From Benincasa hispida (taxonomy: Eukaryota > Streptophyta > Magnoliopsida > Cucurbitales > Cucurbitaceae): a stretch of DNA of 64,000 bases. Of the stretch, positions 11,814 through 23,009 are shown in pieces (the stretch's first letter is position 1; each line of letters starts with the position of its first letter). A model generated the notes under the pieces. The model was given only the letters and a program-made list of their open reading frames with translations. It was not told the origin of the DNA and searched no databases. The stretch lies in assembly GCF_009727055.1 (NCBI RefSeq), contig NC_052353.1:44340394-44404393 (forward strand), read 5' to 3'. The position numbers and the translations under genes were made by a program.

Positions 11814-13433
11814 AGGGTAGTAGGGTTTTTAGTTTTGCAGCAACTTGGATAAAAATCCTAGAGATCTATCTCAATTCCATGCATAAAGCTTCATTATATA
11901 GACTCATTTCATGTATTAGAACATGGTTGCATGTAAGGCAGCTTCTACATGGAATTGGTTGAAGAACTCATGGTGGAATTTGATGATAAAACACCATGAA
12001 AGATGTTATTGGATTTTTCCAATTTTTGGAAAAAAATCCACTAACTCAAATTAATTTCAATGAAATTAATTTTTCTTTTAAATAAAACTATTTTATTTAA
12101 AATTTAGTTTTATAAAATGAATTCAAAATTAATTAATTCAAATAAAACTGATTTAATTAATTTAATATCTTAATATTAAATTAATAAATCATAAATTCCA
12201 CCAATATGATTCAAATTTATATAATCAATATTTAAATCATAATTTAAATATTAATTGATTCTCCAATCTCGTTTTAATTTCAACTAAATTAAACGTTTTA
12301 ATTGCATCATATACGATCGATTGAAAACCCTAAAACCTAATTTGAACATTTCAAATTGATAACCCTAAATTCAAAATTCATCCAATCAATACATTTATTA
12401 TTCCAATTTATGAGCTAGTAGAGGGACCTATTGGACCTACAGATCATGAGCTCCAACAATTTGTAATCAATTGGCTAAACTCTTTAAATCGAATTAATTA
12501 CTTTTCATTAACCATCAAGACACACAATTATAGCTCGATAGTTGCACTCTCTTCATTGTAGATCATAATCAGTAAGTTGATTCTTCTCATGTCGTTCGTA
12601 TTTACAACTGGGTCAAAATTACCGCTTTACCCCTATAAATACATCATGTCCCTTAAGGTTCCACTGAGCCTTTAATGAATAACTGATTCATAATACCACT
12701 TATGAATCATGTCCCTCTTTATCATGAGAGGGCGGAGCCCTGATTGTTCAAGACTAGGATTTAGCATTTAAGAGAACAACTTATCTGTTAACCATAAAAT
12801 GGGTAGGATTGAATCCATCTCGCAAGGCTATGTTCCCAGTTATCTATCTGGTCTTATCCCCAAAATGGAAGGCTTATTGAGCAGTGCTTTTGGACTACTC
12901 TCACCCATGTAGATGAAAGGACAATCCTGAATAAACAGGAGTTCATACCTAGCTCAGGGTTAAGATCGAGTTATCCTAGGTTACTTTAGTATGAAATAGC
13001 CATTTTTAACAGTAAACGATTGTTATAAAGAAAAGTGACTATTTTGTGGTTCAGTCTTTATGCAAACGCATTGCGTAGGATGTCTCCACTTACATGTCTC
13101 TACATGAATGATCTATGGATCACATCATTTGTATTACCTATACAAAATGGGCCGCATCCAATAGTGTTACCAGAACGAGATACCCACTTTTATCCATATA
13201 TTTATAGACCATTTAAGCTATATATACTATTAACTTGATCCTGTTTACGTCACTAGATAGAGTTAAAGTATTCATACTATAGCAATGGATATGATTATTG
13301 GATTTTCATAATAGAATGCAATATCAACAACTTTATCGAATAAGATTCTTAATAATATTTTATTGATAAATAGAATGTTTAACACAAAATTTACGAATTG
13401 CGAGTTCTAGGACATTCCTAACAACATTTTAGT
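11814..13433 (-). mobile_element. Older LTR, minus strand, host of the nested solo LTR
   Basis: The right edge ..ATTCCTAACA at 13433 is the complement of TGTTAGGAATGTCCTAGAAC. The same start, with slight changes, occurs on the plus strand at 40659. The left part is interrupted by the GAGAG-flanked LTR and its far end was not located. There is no coding sequence. Confidence 0.55.
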
Positions 13434-13820
13434 TTATTATTGCCCTCTTTCAATTTTTTGAACCACTAAGTTATAATTATCCTTGGATGAGTATACATTA
13501 CTTGATCTTGTAACCGATACCAAGGTGTAATATCCACACCAACAGTTCCTTTATGGATCATCAATTAAGAATTTGGATTGTTTTAAACACAATTGCTTTA
13601 ACTTCCATGGGTTCTTTGAGCTCATCCATCAACCAGGTTCTATGGGTTCTTTGAGCACTTCCATGGGTTCTCCATGGGTCCTCTTGATTTCCTCCTTGGG
13701 TCATCTGAGCTCCCCCATCTTCATAGGTTCTCTAAGATCTTTCATTCTCTATGTGTCCTATATTCACCATGCATCTTCTAAGCTTCTCTATGAGTCCTCT
13801 AAGCTCCGACATGAAACCTT
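13434..13820. repeat. Pyrimidine-rich imperfect repeats
   Basis: From about 13605 to 13800 variants of CCATGGGTTCTTTGAGC recur several times, interspersed with TCTAAGCTCC-like words. The 96-codon frame at 13573-13863 is a by-product of this low-complexity sequence. No gene is recognised. Confidence 0.35.
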
Positions 13821-13980
13821 CACTACAAGAATTTTGGGCTTTAATGTCGGTTGGAAAAAGTGAAACTGGATGTATAATGTCGATTTTTTTTTTTTTAAAA
13901 AAAAAAGCGGATCTTTAATGTCGGTTTAAAACCAACATTGTAGGTACCAACAATGTCAATTTAAAACCGACATTAAAGAT
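13821..13980. repeat. CACTA left terminal and subterminal repeats
   Basis: The terminal CACTACAAGAA is followed by four copies of the (T)TTAATGTCGGTT word in both orientations, including the pair around 13917-13975 that would fold back. It is interrupted by a T12A10 stretch at about 13885-13906. Confidence 0.6.
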
Positions 13981-14660
13981 CATCTTTTTTTTAAAAAAAA
14001 AAAAAAAACCAAAAACCCATTCCCCCCGATTTTTTTTTCCATTTCTCGCTTCCCTCCCACTCCCTCCCTCCCCCCCCAATTTTCTTTTTCCTTTCATTCC
14101 CAGACTTCCCTATCTATCCCTTTTTCTAAACCTTATTTTCCCCATCAGCCACCTCCTCCCTCCCATTACCGAAACATACACCTCGCCCCGCCGCTCGCCA
14201 TTCCTGCTCGAACACCATCTCATCGACCCTCTTTTCTTTCTTAGTTTCTCTTCTAAACCCTTTCCATTCGTCCGTCGATCGTGGGTGAAGAGGATTTCGT
14301 GGTGTATATCTGACCTCTGTGTCGGTTTTTTTTGTTTGTGCAACCCCACACGCTGCACCCAATCGCCTGCGTCTCATCAATCACCCGGATCTGTTTGTGC
14401 GCCACCAGGTCCGTTCTTGACCCAGATCTACTTCGCGTCTCATCAGTCGCCCGCGTTTCATCAGTCGCCTAGATCTACTATGCGCCGCCACACCCATATC
14501 GCCCATGTCTCCTTCGTTCGTTTTGCGTGTCTCTACCGTCACCAGGTCTGTTCTTTGCCAGCTGCCGCCAAGCCATGTCTGCACGCCACCAGGTTCAAGT
14601 AGATTGCATTGTATTTTTCTCTTAATTCTTGGTAAAAAAAAAAAAAAAAAATTATGGATT
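13981..14660. other. C-rich segment inside the CACTA element
   Basis: Unlike its AT-rich surroundings this part is rich in C and holds imperfect repeats of CTCATCAGTCGCCCG-type words (about 14370-14475), ending in an A run at 14634-14650. Overlapping short frames on both strands have biased composition and no motif. It may be another captured piece, for example the 5' region of a gene, but nothing identifies it. Confidence 0.3.
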
Positions 14661-15106
14661 GTCCTCTCAGATGAAGCTTCTATACAATCTTGAAGCCATC
14701 TCTTGTCAGAAGTTTTAATGATTTTTGCCTCAACATTGAGAAACTGAAATAGAAAGAGCATCCTAGTTCATGGAAATGCTCTTACGTGTAACATGTGGTG
14801 AAGATCAGTGATTGAACCTGAAAAAAATACAAAGTAACCTTGAATGTAAATATTTTTCCATGGTATTACAAATTCCCTGAATTTATATAGCATGATTTTC
14901 TTGTTTCTGTGAAATAAATTATGTCAAATAAACCTTTAGCATTTTCTTTGAGTGGCAATATTAAGTCTAACAAAGGGGGGGAAAATCGAATTATGCAAGA
15001 AAATACATTAAAAAATAGTTCATATTGTTTTGTTTGCTTTCCTGATTTTCTATGCTTTCAAATGTATCTTTTATTTTCAAATTTATAAGTCTGGCTATTA
15101 TATTAG

Positions 15107-17174
15107 GATGAAGCAGGAACTGCAACTATTAAAACTATGGAGCTTGATGCTTCTTTTGGAGGACGTGCAGTGCAACACAGAGAAATTTCAAGGCCACAAA
15201 TCAGAAAAATTTCTTGTCATAACTTCAAACCTTATATCATACCATTGGAGGGAGGTGTTGCATCTAGATTTAAGAAACCTAAGGAAGAACAATTTGAAAA
15301 ACACGGTTGTATTTTTTGTAGAGGAAAGCGAGCTGTAAGAATGAAACAGGCACTTAATTTTTCATTCCAGGAGTTTGTGTATTTAACAGTGTCTCTTCCA
15401 GTGTAATGGAGTTTTGATGTTTATTTTTGCATTTGGCTATCCAGGTTTCTTTTGCTCGTTCATCACTAAATCATGATGATGTGTTCATCATTAGCACCAA
15501 AGGGCAAGATATCCAGTTCAATGGTAAGAAATTCTAATATCCAGGAGAGGAAAAATGCTTTGGAAGTGCTCCAATTCTTGAAAGGATAAATTCATGAAGG
15601 GAAGTGACAATGTTGCAATTATATGGTAGGAATAGAAGTATCACTGTTGTTCTGACCCTCCCCTGTTTCAAGTCATTCCTTGCTCCGTTCAAAATGAGCC
15701 AAGCCATAGTTACAATGGTAGATTTTCTTGTATAACTTTCTTTCTTTTTTGGATGTTTATAGATTATAAGTATTGTTTTTTAATGTTTGAAGATATCTTG
15801 TCTTAGTCTTCTTTTGTATATGTGTACTGATATTTGCTAACACAGTTGTTATTTTCCTCTAATACAAACCAAGTGTTACTTTGAAGCATGCAAAGGAAAG
15901 AACAGATAGTTCACCTTCTGATTTGCACTGGAGGAAAACAAAGTTACAACAAGTAAAAACGTATCTCAAGATATTGTCAGGGATCCCCACTTGTGTGCAT
16001 TTCATTCACTAGAGGTTACATGTGATATATTTTTAAGTTACAAAAAAGTTCTCATTTGGCATTTAACTATTACCATTGCTGACTTTCCATTTTGACTACT
16101 TCCATTTTGATGGTTGATCTTCACATTTGTCCTTACAGGAAAGTTCCAGGTGAATATTTCAATTCTTGTTAATAAAGAAGTTAAACCAGATGCAGTGTTA
16201 TGATCTTATATTTATCATGCGCAGGTAGAGAAAATTAACACCTTCTCTCAAGATGATCTGTTGACAGAGGATATCTTGATACTTGACACTCAAGCTGAAG
16301 TGTTTATATGGATTGGTCAATCCGTTGACCCCAAAGAAAAGCAAAAATTTTTCGAAATTGGTCAGGTAGGAGTTGAGAACTATATTTTGTACACTTCAAA
16401 GTTCAATTTTCATTCATGTTGTTTTCATTTTTTTCCCAAAAATATGTGGAGATGGCTGCATCTCTAGAGGGATTGTCTCCTAATGTGTCGTTATATAAAG
16501 TCTCTGAAGGAAATGAACCATGCTTCTTCACAACACACTTTTCGTGGGATTATACTACGGCTGTTGTATGTGCTCAAACCATGATTACTCTTTTATTGCC
16601 TAATCCTATAAATCTTACAAACTTTAATAATTTTTATGCTCAGGTAAGTTTTTCAGAAAAAATAATAGTTTGAATACTTTAGTGTTGGCCATGAAATTTT
16701 GATAATATGATCACTTCCATTCACTTGTAATTACACACTCCATACATGGTTATACGAAAGCTAGAGGCTCTATAATCACCGGAAATGAGCACATTAAGAT
16801 ACTTCATATTTAAAAGAATACATTGATTTATGAATTATATAAAAGGGGGCTAAAAACGGAGAGATAAAGAAGAAAAATTAGGCAATCTCTGGTCAGAACA
16901 AATAAATTTCAAAGAGTAGAAGCATCTAATACACCCTTTATCTTCTAGGTGTAAAATGAAAATTTGGCATGTGTAGAGAATTCATAGAATGATGTCAGTG
17001 GAACAATTTATTTGAGTTGTCATATGTGAAAAACTTTTCTCCCTACAAATGGAAATGAAAGAAAATGTTTATATCATATGGTTAATCTCCTCATCTTTGG
17101 ATGGAATGTAGGTTGAAGGGAACTCATTCCAGAAAAAGGTGACTTTACTCTTTGGCATTGGACATATTGTGTAA
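15107..17174 (+). pseudogene. VLN: Villin (gelsolin-superfamily actin-binding protein) pseudogene, internal exons
   Basis: Villins bundle, cap or sever actin filaments in the plant cytoplasm. Five exon pieces are readable. 15107-15350: [45 protein letters not shown] and [11 protein letters not shown], with two compensating frameshifts and a GC in place of the GT donor. 15445-15632: SFARSSLNHDDVFI through IQERKNALEVLQFLKG, then a stop. 16139-16150: GKFQ. 16225-16365: VEKINTFSQDDLLTEDILIL through EIGQ. 16440-16562: [35 protein letters not shown], with the acceptor AG mutated to AA. 17112-17174: EGNSFQKKVTLLFGIGH and a stop. The order matches plant villin, but the middle gelsolin repeats, the N-terminus and the headpiece are missing. 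It lies wholly inside the CACTA element, so capture is the likely origin. Confidence 0.85.
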
Positions 17175-18239
17175 ATCAACTTTCTCTAACTTCAACTCAA
17201 GGAAGATTTTGTTCTTGGTATGAGATCAAGAAGTTTAGATTTTGTTGTTTGGACGATATTTGATTAGAATGTAACACCCGTTTATGACTCATGGATACTA
17301 TTTATTTGTAATTTAGATTTGATTCAAGGTGCTTGGGTTTGTGGGTTGCACTATGGTAGTTTGTGGGTTATTCATGCTCTATGGTAGTTTTTGTGACAAC
17401 TTTTGAGATTTAAAGTACATTGTGAGTTAAATTTGCTTATTGATGTATGTGTTCTTGAATATTCATTTTTTGAGAATTCTGATAGTTCTGTTGAGAACAA
17501 GTGTTGTGAAATATTTTTGGGAGTGTGTTTCTTTGAACAGGGTCAAGGTAAATTTTTGTTTTTGTTGTGATAGCATCGTTATGCTGTCGAAAATTTTCCA
17601 TCGTCTTCGTATCTCATATCTACGTAACCAAGCTTCTCTTTTTCAAGATCTTGAAAAAGTAGATTCCCTCATTTATTCAACTATTGTGTTTTCTTGTTTT
17701 GCAAGTGCAACAAAGGAGTAAAGATCTGGTATCGCAACCTCTTTATGTTTTTTCTTAGGAAACTTTAGATCCAACACATTCACTACAAGAATTTTTCCTT
17801 GAATGTACAATTTATGTACATTCCCAATAAACACGGTTAGTTGAATATGAATTCTTATCAAATTTTTAATTTCAATCCTTTGTCTTAAACCTTTTTTTTT
17901 TGTGATCCTTTGAACAACAGTGGTCAGACAAAGATGCCTATAACTAGACACTGCTGAAGCTAGGGGGTTGGTTCAAGAAGAATTATGAAGGGATCCATAC
18001 TTACCAAGTGGAGAGAGACAATAATCTCATAATGTTTGTATTACTTGTAATTTGTGTTTTCAAGGCCTGAATTATTGTACAGCCTTTTAAATTATAATTT
18101 TATAGCAGAATTTGTGGATTAAATGTAATAGATTTACAATCCATACATGAATAATATGTCATAGCCACAACATTCAATGATGATGTGTCCTGTTATACTT
18201 TTTGACCAAAAAAATAGATTCGGGAACGGAATTTAAAAA
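17175..18239. other. Non-coding interior of the CACTA element
   Basis: No exon is recognised. A CACTACAAGAA word at 17781, followed by TTTTTCCTTGAATGTAC and a short GTACA..TGTAC palindrome, resembles another CACTA or MITE terminus. No partner was found. Confidence 0.35.
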
Positions 18240-18489
18240 AGGGACAAATTCAGGCTTCAATGTTGATTAATAATTAAAAAAAAAAAAAAAACAGAGGCTT
18301 TTATGTCGATTGCAACCGACATTAAAGACTTTTAATGTTGGTTGAAAATTTCATTGAAGGTCTTTAATATCGGTTGGAAATTTCACTTAAGGTCTTTAAT
18401 GTCGGTTGCAACCGACATTGAAGGTTGTGTTATTGAAGCCCTTTAATGTCGGTTGTCAACCGACATTAAATTCCGAATTTCTTCTAGTG
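18240..18489. repeat. CACTA right subterminal repeats, element 2
   Basis: There are at least seven copies of the TTTAATGTCGGTTG word in both orientations, with the palindromic pair GTCGGTTGCAACCGAC near 18401-18416. It is near-collinear with 4278-4505, including the A-run followed by CAGAGGCTT. Confidence 0.65.
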
Positions 18490-20517
18490 ACTAAACCTAT
18501 TTTTTTTCTTTTTTCTTTTTTGGAATGTACCTTCAATGACTATTTTGAACAAGAGTGTGGGCGAATTTACTTGTTAGAATGTCTTAAACATAAATTGTAT
18601 ATGTATTATATGTTACTTATGATTATGGGCCTAGGTTTAGAGGGATGCTATATATAAACTCTCTAACCCTATTGAAGCCTTTGCATTAGTATAATCTAAT
18701 ATTTTTCTCTAATAATAAAATTGATCTCTCTACTTGCTTGTGGATCTAGCCGATCACATTATTAGTGAATTATGTAAATATCTTTGTCGATTTTTAACGT
18801 TTTCCTTTTCTCCTTTTTTTGTTTTTCGATTTTATTTTAGCTGTCATAGTATTACATTTTGTCACACCCTCTCCCAGATTACCATCTTAACCTGGATGAG
18901 AATGTGACGGCGGCAGTTATAAACCATTTTGTGATATTTATTACCTAGCTAACCTGTTTAGGAACCCTTATATAATATAATTAAAATTCAAGAACTAACT
19001 GAACTTCAAACATTTAAGACAACCTTAGGGCACCATACATAGTAACTCATAACATGTATATAAAAAACAAGGTTTAGTGGGTCCCACACACTCAAAACTA
19101 GTCCCTAGTATGCAACATGTGTGTATAAATATTTACAGAACTAACACTTAAGCCTCTTTCAACTATGACTTTAAGTGGCGGAGCAACAACACAGCTATCT
19201 TCTGGGGAGATGACCACTACCTGGAAAGGAAAACATTTAAAAATAAGGTGAGCTACTATCCTAGTGAGTGACTTAATAAAAACATAAATCTCATGCTTAA
19301 ACTAGAAGTTAGAAAACTAAATACTGAAAGCTGGAAACTTGCCAAACAAACATGTACTGAAAACTTTTAAACCCATCGTATCTAAAAACATAGTTAAACT
19401 GATTCCTAGTTGAGAGAGAACACTTTTACACAATCTCTCAACATCGGATATCTTTGTTTAAGAGAGAACCCTTTTGCTCAATCCTTTAAAATAAGTCTGG
19501 GCTGGGTTGAGAACCCTTTTGCTCAATCACCTTACACCCAATGTTGGGAAAGAGCTGTTTTTTTTTCAATCTCACCTACATCATTAACTTGTCATACGTG
19601 CACGTATAGCTAAACTGGATCTTGCCCACCTTACCATAACTTCGATGTCAAGGATCATTACGCAAGGGCATGCATTGGTTAAAACCCATAAGAGGCTAGA
19701 TGGACAAGGGTGCATGTGTGAGAGCATGAAAGCCTTAGGCATTGGGACTGCGCATGTGCGTTGAGGACCATGGGAGCAGGACACACGAGGGACGGCAGTG
19801 TCAAGTTGAGGCTGCACCGAGGATAGGTGTGCATGTGTTGGCCTGATGCGTAGTGTGGGTAGGTGAGTCTATGTGATGACGATGACTGATGGCTTTGTGA
19901 TGGTGTTAGCAAGGGAGCTATGTGTTGAGGTTTGAGCCATGCATTGGCAAATAATGTGTGGTTAAGCATGACACAAAACGATGGGATGTTGTGCTTGGTA
20001 AGGCAAGGTATGGGTGTTGGTGTGGCCGAGCGATGATATGAAGACGCTGGCTAGGCATTGGCATGAAGGTGCTGTCTAGGCGTTGGCATGATGCTAGACG
20101 ATGGCACTACAAGTTAGGAAACCAAGGTGACAACCTTGGGCAAGTCATTGGGCTTAGGTAAGCAATGGTCTTGAGGTAAGTAGCCGAGGGGTAAGCATTG
20201 GCAAAGGAAGTGGACTACGATGGTAGATACTGATGGAAGAAGCTTGGCATTGGTGATTATGGGAAGATAGTCAGCCTAACATGCATTCTTAGGGGCAAAC
20301 TATCCTGATCTAGTGGCCTGATCCCACTTAATGGCAAGGTGGCAACTTAATAGTTAAAGGATAACATGCAGTCTTGAGTATAAAATGGTAGGATTTCCTT
20401 TTTGCAGTAAAAACAAGGATTTTCAGTAACTGGTTTCTTGCTCTTATTCTGCTAAGATGTCCTTTCTGCAACATCTGTAGATTTCCTTTTCTTCTTATCA
20501 TGAGAGTCAGTTGCCAA
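18490..20517. repeat. Anonymous repeat debris, possible LTR remnant
   Basis: A TGTCACACCC word at 18860 resembles the opening of some plant Ty3/gypsy LTRs. The following 700 bases are AT-rich. About 19380-19560 holds three GAGAGAACxCTTTTxCxCAATC repeats. From about 19640 to 20330 the plus strand becomes rich in G and T, with degenerate repeats of GGCTAGGCATTGGCATGAAG type. No coding domain is found. It replaces the 5' part of the LTR that resumes at 20518. Confidence 0.3.
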
Positions 20518-20753
20518 ACTTCAGTCAACTGTCATCTACACGATCGTCTAGCGCTTCATCCTATCATTTACATAATTGAACTATCATTTAATTCTTGGAG
20601 CTTTGTCTATACGATTGAGCTGCCATTTCGTAAACGACAGAAGAATTTCAAACCTCAGCATACTATCTCCCCTGATTCTTGAATTGTTATTGACCATTAA
20701 ATCTGAGTGATTTGTGATTGTGAACATGAAGATCATAGTCATCTTGGACAACA
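20518..20753 (+). repeat. Truncated 5' LTR of the copia element
   Basis: It matches the last 236 or so bases of the 3' LTR (from about 25257), both ending ..CATCTTGGACAACA. The upstream 390 bases are absent and replaced by unrelated G/T-rich sequence. Confidence 0.8.
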
Positions 20754-20755
20754 AG

Positions 20756-20767
20756 TGGTATTAGAGA
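20756..20767 (+). promoter_or_regulatory. Primer-binding site (initiator Met-tRNA)
   Basis: TGGTATTAGAGA lies two bases after the 5' LTR end. It is close to TGGTATCAGAGC, the sequence complementary to the 3' end of plant initiator Met-tRNA, with a C-to-T change. Confidence 0.75.
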
Positions 20768-20847
20768 TCGGTGAACAGTTCAAGACAACTCCAAGATTTG
20801 AATTCTTGCATACTTCGATTCAAAATAGTGAATCTTGAAGATCAAGA

Positions 20848-21585
20848 ATGGAAACTACCAGATATGAAATTGAGAAGTTCGATGGTAAGACAGACTTTGA
20901 ACTATGAACAGAGAAGATTAAAGTAGCCTTGGGACAATAGAAGGCACTACTGGCCATTATGAACCCTGCAAAGTACCCTGAAACACTTACTAAGGCAGAG
21001 AAAGAGCAAATTGAGGTAAACGCGTATGGAACCATTGTTCTAAATGTCACAGACAATGTTTTGAGGAAGATTGTAGACCAGCCTACTACCTATGCCCTAT
21101 GGAACAAACAGAATGAAATATATCTCAACAAAGACCTGCCCAACAAATCTTTCTTGTGGGAAAGATTCTTCACCTACAAGATGGATGCAACAAAGTCCCT
21201 CACAGATAATCTGAATGAGTTCAAGAGCTTGTCTTATGAATTCAGATCAATAGAAGATAATATTGGGGAAGAGAATGAGGCGTTGATATTATTAAATTCT
21301 CTATCAGAATCTTCCAAAGATGTCAAGACAGCCATGAAGTACGATAGAGAAAGAAAATTACCATAGAAGCAATCATATCAGCTATGAGAGTTAGAAAACT
21401 TAAGTTGTAAATGAGTAAGAATGATCAACAAAGAGGTGAAGGCTTATTTTCAAGGGGAAGAATAAGAACAGGGGAAATAGAATGAAGGAGATAAGTCGAA
21501 GATAAAGTGCCATTTTTATCATAAAATGGGGCACATGAAAAAAAACTGCTATGTCTTGAAGAGGAAACTGAACCAACAGAACAAG
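20848..21585 (+). pseudogene. Copia gag (capsid) with zinc knuckle, disrupted
   Basis: Gag packages the element RNA into cytoplasmic particles. From ATG 20848 the frame reads METTRYEIEKFDGKTDFEL, the usual copia gag N-terminus, with in-frame stops at 20905-20907 (a W position) and 20938-20940 (after Q). It then stays open from 20959 to a stop at 21364. The CCHC knuckle near 21510-21555 reads CHFYHKMGHMKKNC, so its second cysteine is tyrosine. Frame is lost between 21367 and about 21500. Confidence 0.8.
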
Positions 21586-21666
21586 GGTGGTAAACAGACC
21601 GAGGCTGCTGTAGAGGAGAATTCCCTTATCTATTCAGATGCATTGGCTGCTACTGAAAAAGGTGGA

Positions 21667-21970
21667 GACCTGAATACTATGGAGACTCAAGATTGGATGT
21701 TAGATTCTGGCTGCTCAGTCCATATGACACCATCTAAGGGATAGTTTTGCACCTACAAGAAGTAGGATGGTCGGCTGATCTATATGGGAAATAGTAACAC
21801 TTGTAGAGCTATTGGAATAGCGTCTGTGTCCTTGAAAATGCAGAATAGTTCAGTAAAATTGATTAGGAACGTGAGGCATGTTTCTACTTTGAAGAGAAAT
21901 CTCCTATCCTTGGGATGTTTAATGCCATTGGTTGTGAGTATAGGGGTGTGGGAGGCACCTTTAAAATAAT
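21667..21970 (+). pseudogene. Copia aspartic protease, disrupted
   Basis: The protease would cut the polyprotein. WMLDSGCSVHMTP near 21693-21731 carries the D-S-G active-site triplet. A TAG follows at about 21742. The frame resumes with MGNSNTCRAIGIASVSLKM and IRNVRHVSTLKRNLLSLG, the typical copia protease C-terminal half. Confidence 0.8.
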
Positions 21971-22074
21971 TAAGGACTCTAAAATAGTTTTGGTGGAAAC
22001 TAAGGTAAATGGTTTATATGTCATCAAAGATGTGAAAATGGCACACTCAACCTTGTTGGCAACTGATGAATAAC

Positions 22075-23009
22075 CCGCAAAAGATAAGTTGCGGCATAAA
22101 AGGCTTTCTCATATCAGTGTGAGACGGTTACAAGTGCTCTGTAAACAAGGGATTCTTCCAAGGGGTGTTGAAGACAACCTAAAATTCTATGAACATTGCA
22201 TATTAGGCAAAGCAACAAGACAAGGGTTCCCAAAAGGACAACACACTTCAAAGGAGATCCTTGAATATGTGCATTCAGACTTGTGGGGGCCAGCTCACTC
22301 TTCATCTCTAACTGGAACAAGGTACTTTCTTTCATTTATAGATGATTACTCAAGGAAGATTTGGGTTTACTTTTTAAAATCCAAAGATGAAGTATTTAAT
22401 AGATTCAAAGAATGGAAGACCTTGATTGAAAAGCATACCTATAAACAAATTAAACATTTGAGAACTGATAATGGTTTAGAGTTATGTGGAGAGGAGTTCA
22501 ACTTGTTTTGCAGGGAGCATGACATAGTAAGGCATAGAACAGTGAGGTACACACCTCAACAAAATGGAGTAGCTGAAAGATTGAATAGAACAATGCTGGA
22601 AAAAGTTAGATGTCAGTTGTCCAATGCCTTATTACCTAAAAAATATTGGACTAAAGCTATCTTCTACACTATATACACTCTTAATAGATGCTCACATCAA
22701 TCCATAGAGCTAAAAACTCTTGAAGAGAGGTGGATAAAGCAGCCACCTAAGCTGGAACACTTGAAAGAGTTTAGATGTACATGCTATGTGCATCAAATCC
22801 AAGGGAAGTTGAAACCTAGGGTTGTAAAATGCATGTTTTTAGGCTTTACACCAGGACTAAAGGGTTATAGGCTGTGGCATTCAGTTGAAAAGAGGTGTGT
22901 AAATAGTAGATATGTGGTTTTCAGAGAAAATGAGATGTTTATGATGTCTGAACAACCATCTACTTCAATGACAGAGACAAGTAGCACAAGATTTGAGGTG
23001 AAGCCTTAA
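22075..23009 (+). pseudogene. Copia integrase
   Basis: Integrase inserts the cDNA into chromosomal DNA. The 306-codon open frame from 22089 holds the pre-integrase zinc finger as HKRLSHIS..YEHC (first cysteine changed to tyrosine) and a full catalytic core: D64 in VHSDLWGP, D127 in LRTDNG and E163 in NGVAERLNRT, giving D-62-D-35-E spacing. It is in a different frame from the protease, so a frameshift lies between 21969 and 22089. The core is otherwise well kept. Confidence 0.9.

Larger units (their letters stand above)
13821..18489. mobile_element. CACTA transposon (about 4.7 kb) carrying a villin pseudogene
   Basis: The left terminus CACTACAAGAA at 13821 and right terminus TTCTTCTAGTG at 18489 form imperfect inverted ends. 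Both are followed inward by TTTAATGTCGGTT repeats (13840-13980 and 18240-18489). The right 250 bases closely resemble the right end of the element ending at 4505. No transposase is seen; the interior holds a C-rich segment and exons of a villin gene. The 3-base flanks (CTT left, ACT right) do not match, so either the duplication decayed or the ends come from different insertions. A second CACTACAAGAA at 17781 is a possible alternative left end. Confidence 0.65.

Noticed and set aside
14110..14761. Several overlapping frames on both strands
   Set aside because: Product of C-rich composition and simple repeats; no motif, and overlaps on both strands.
17781..18489. Short CACTA/MITE from the second CACTACAAGAA word
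   Set aside because: The subterminal words after 17781 do not match those at the right end, whereas those after 13821 do.
13818..18492. Target-site duplication for the villin-bearing CACTA element
   Set aside because: The 3-bp flanks CTT and ACT differ, so no duplication is claimed.
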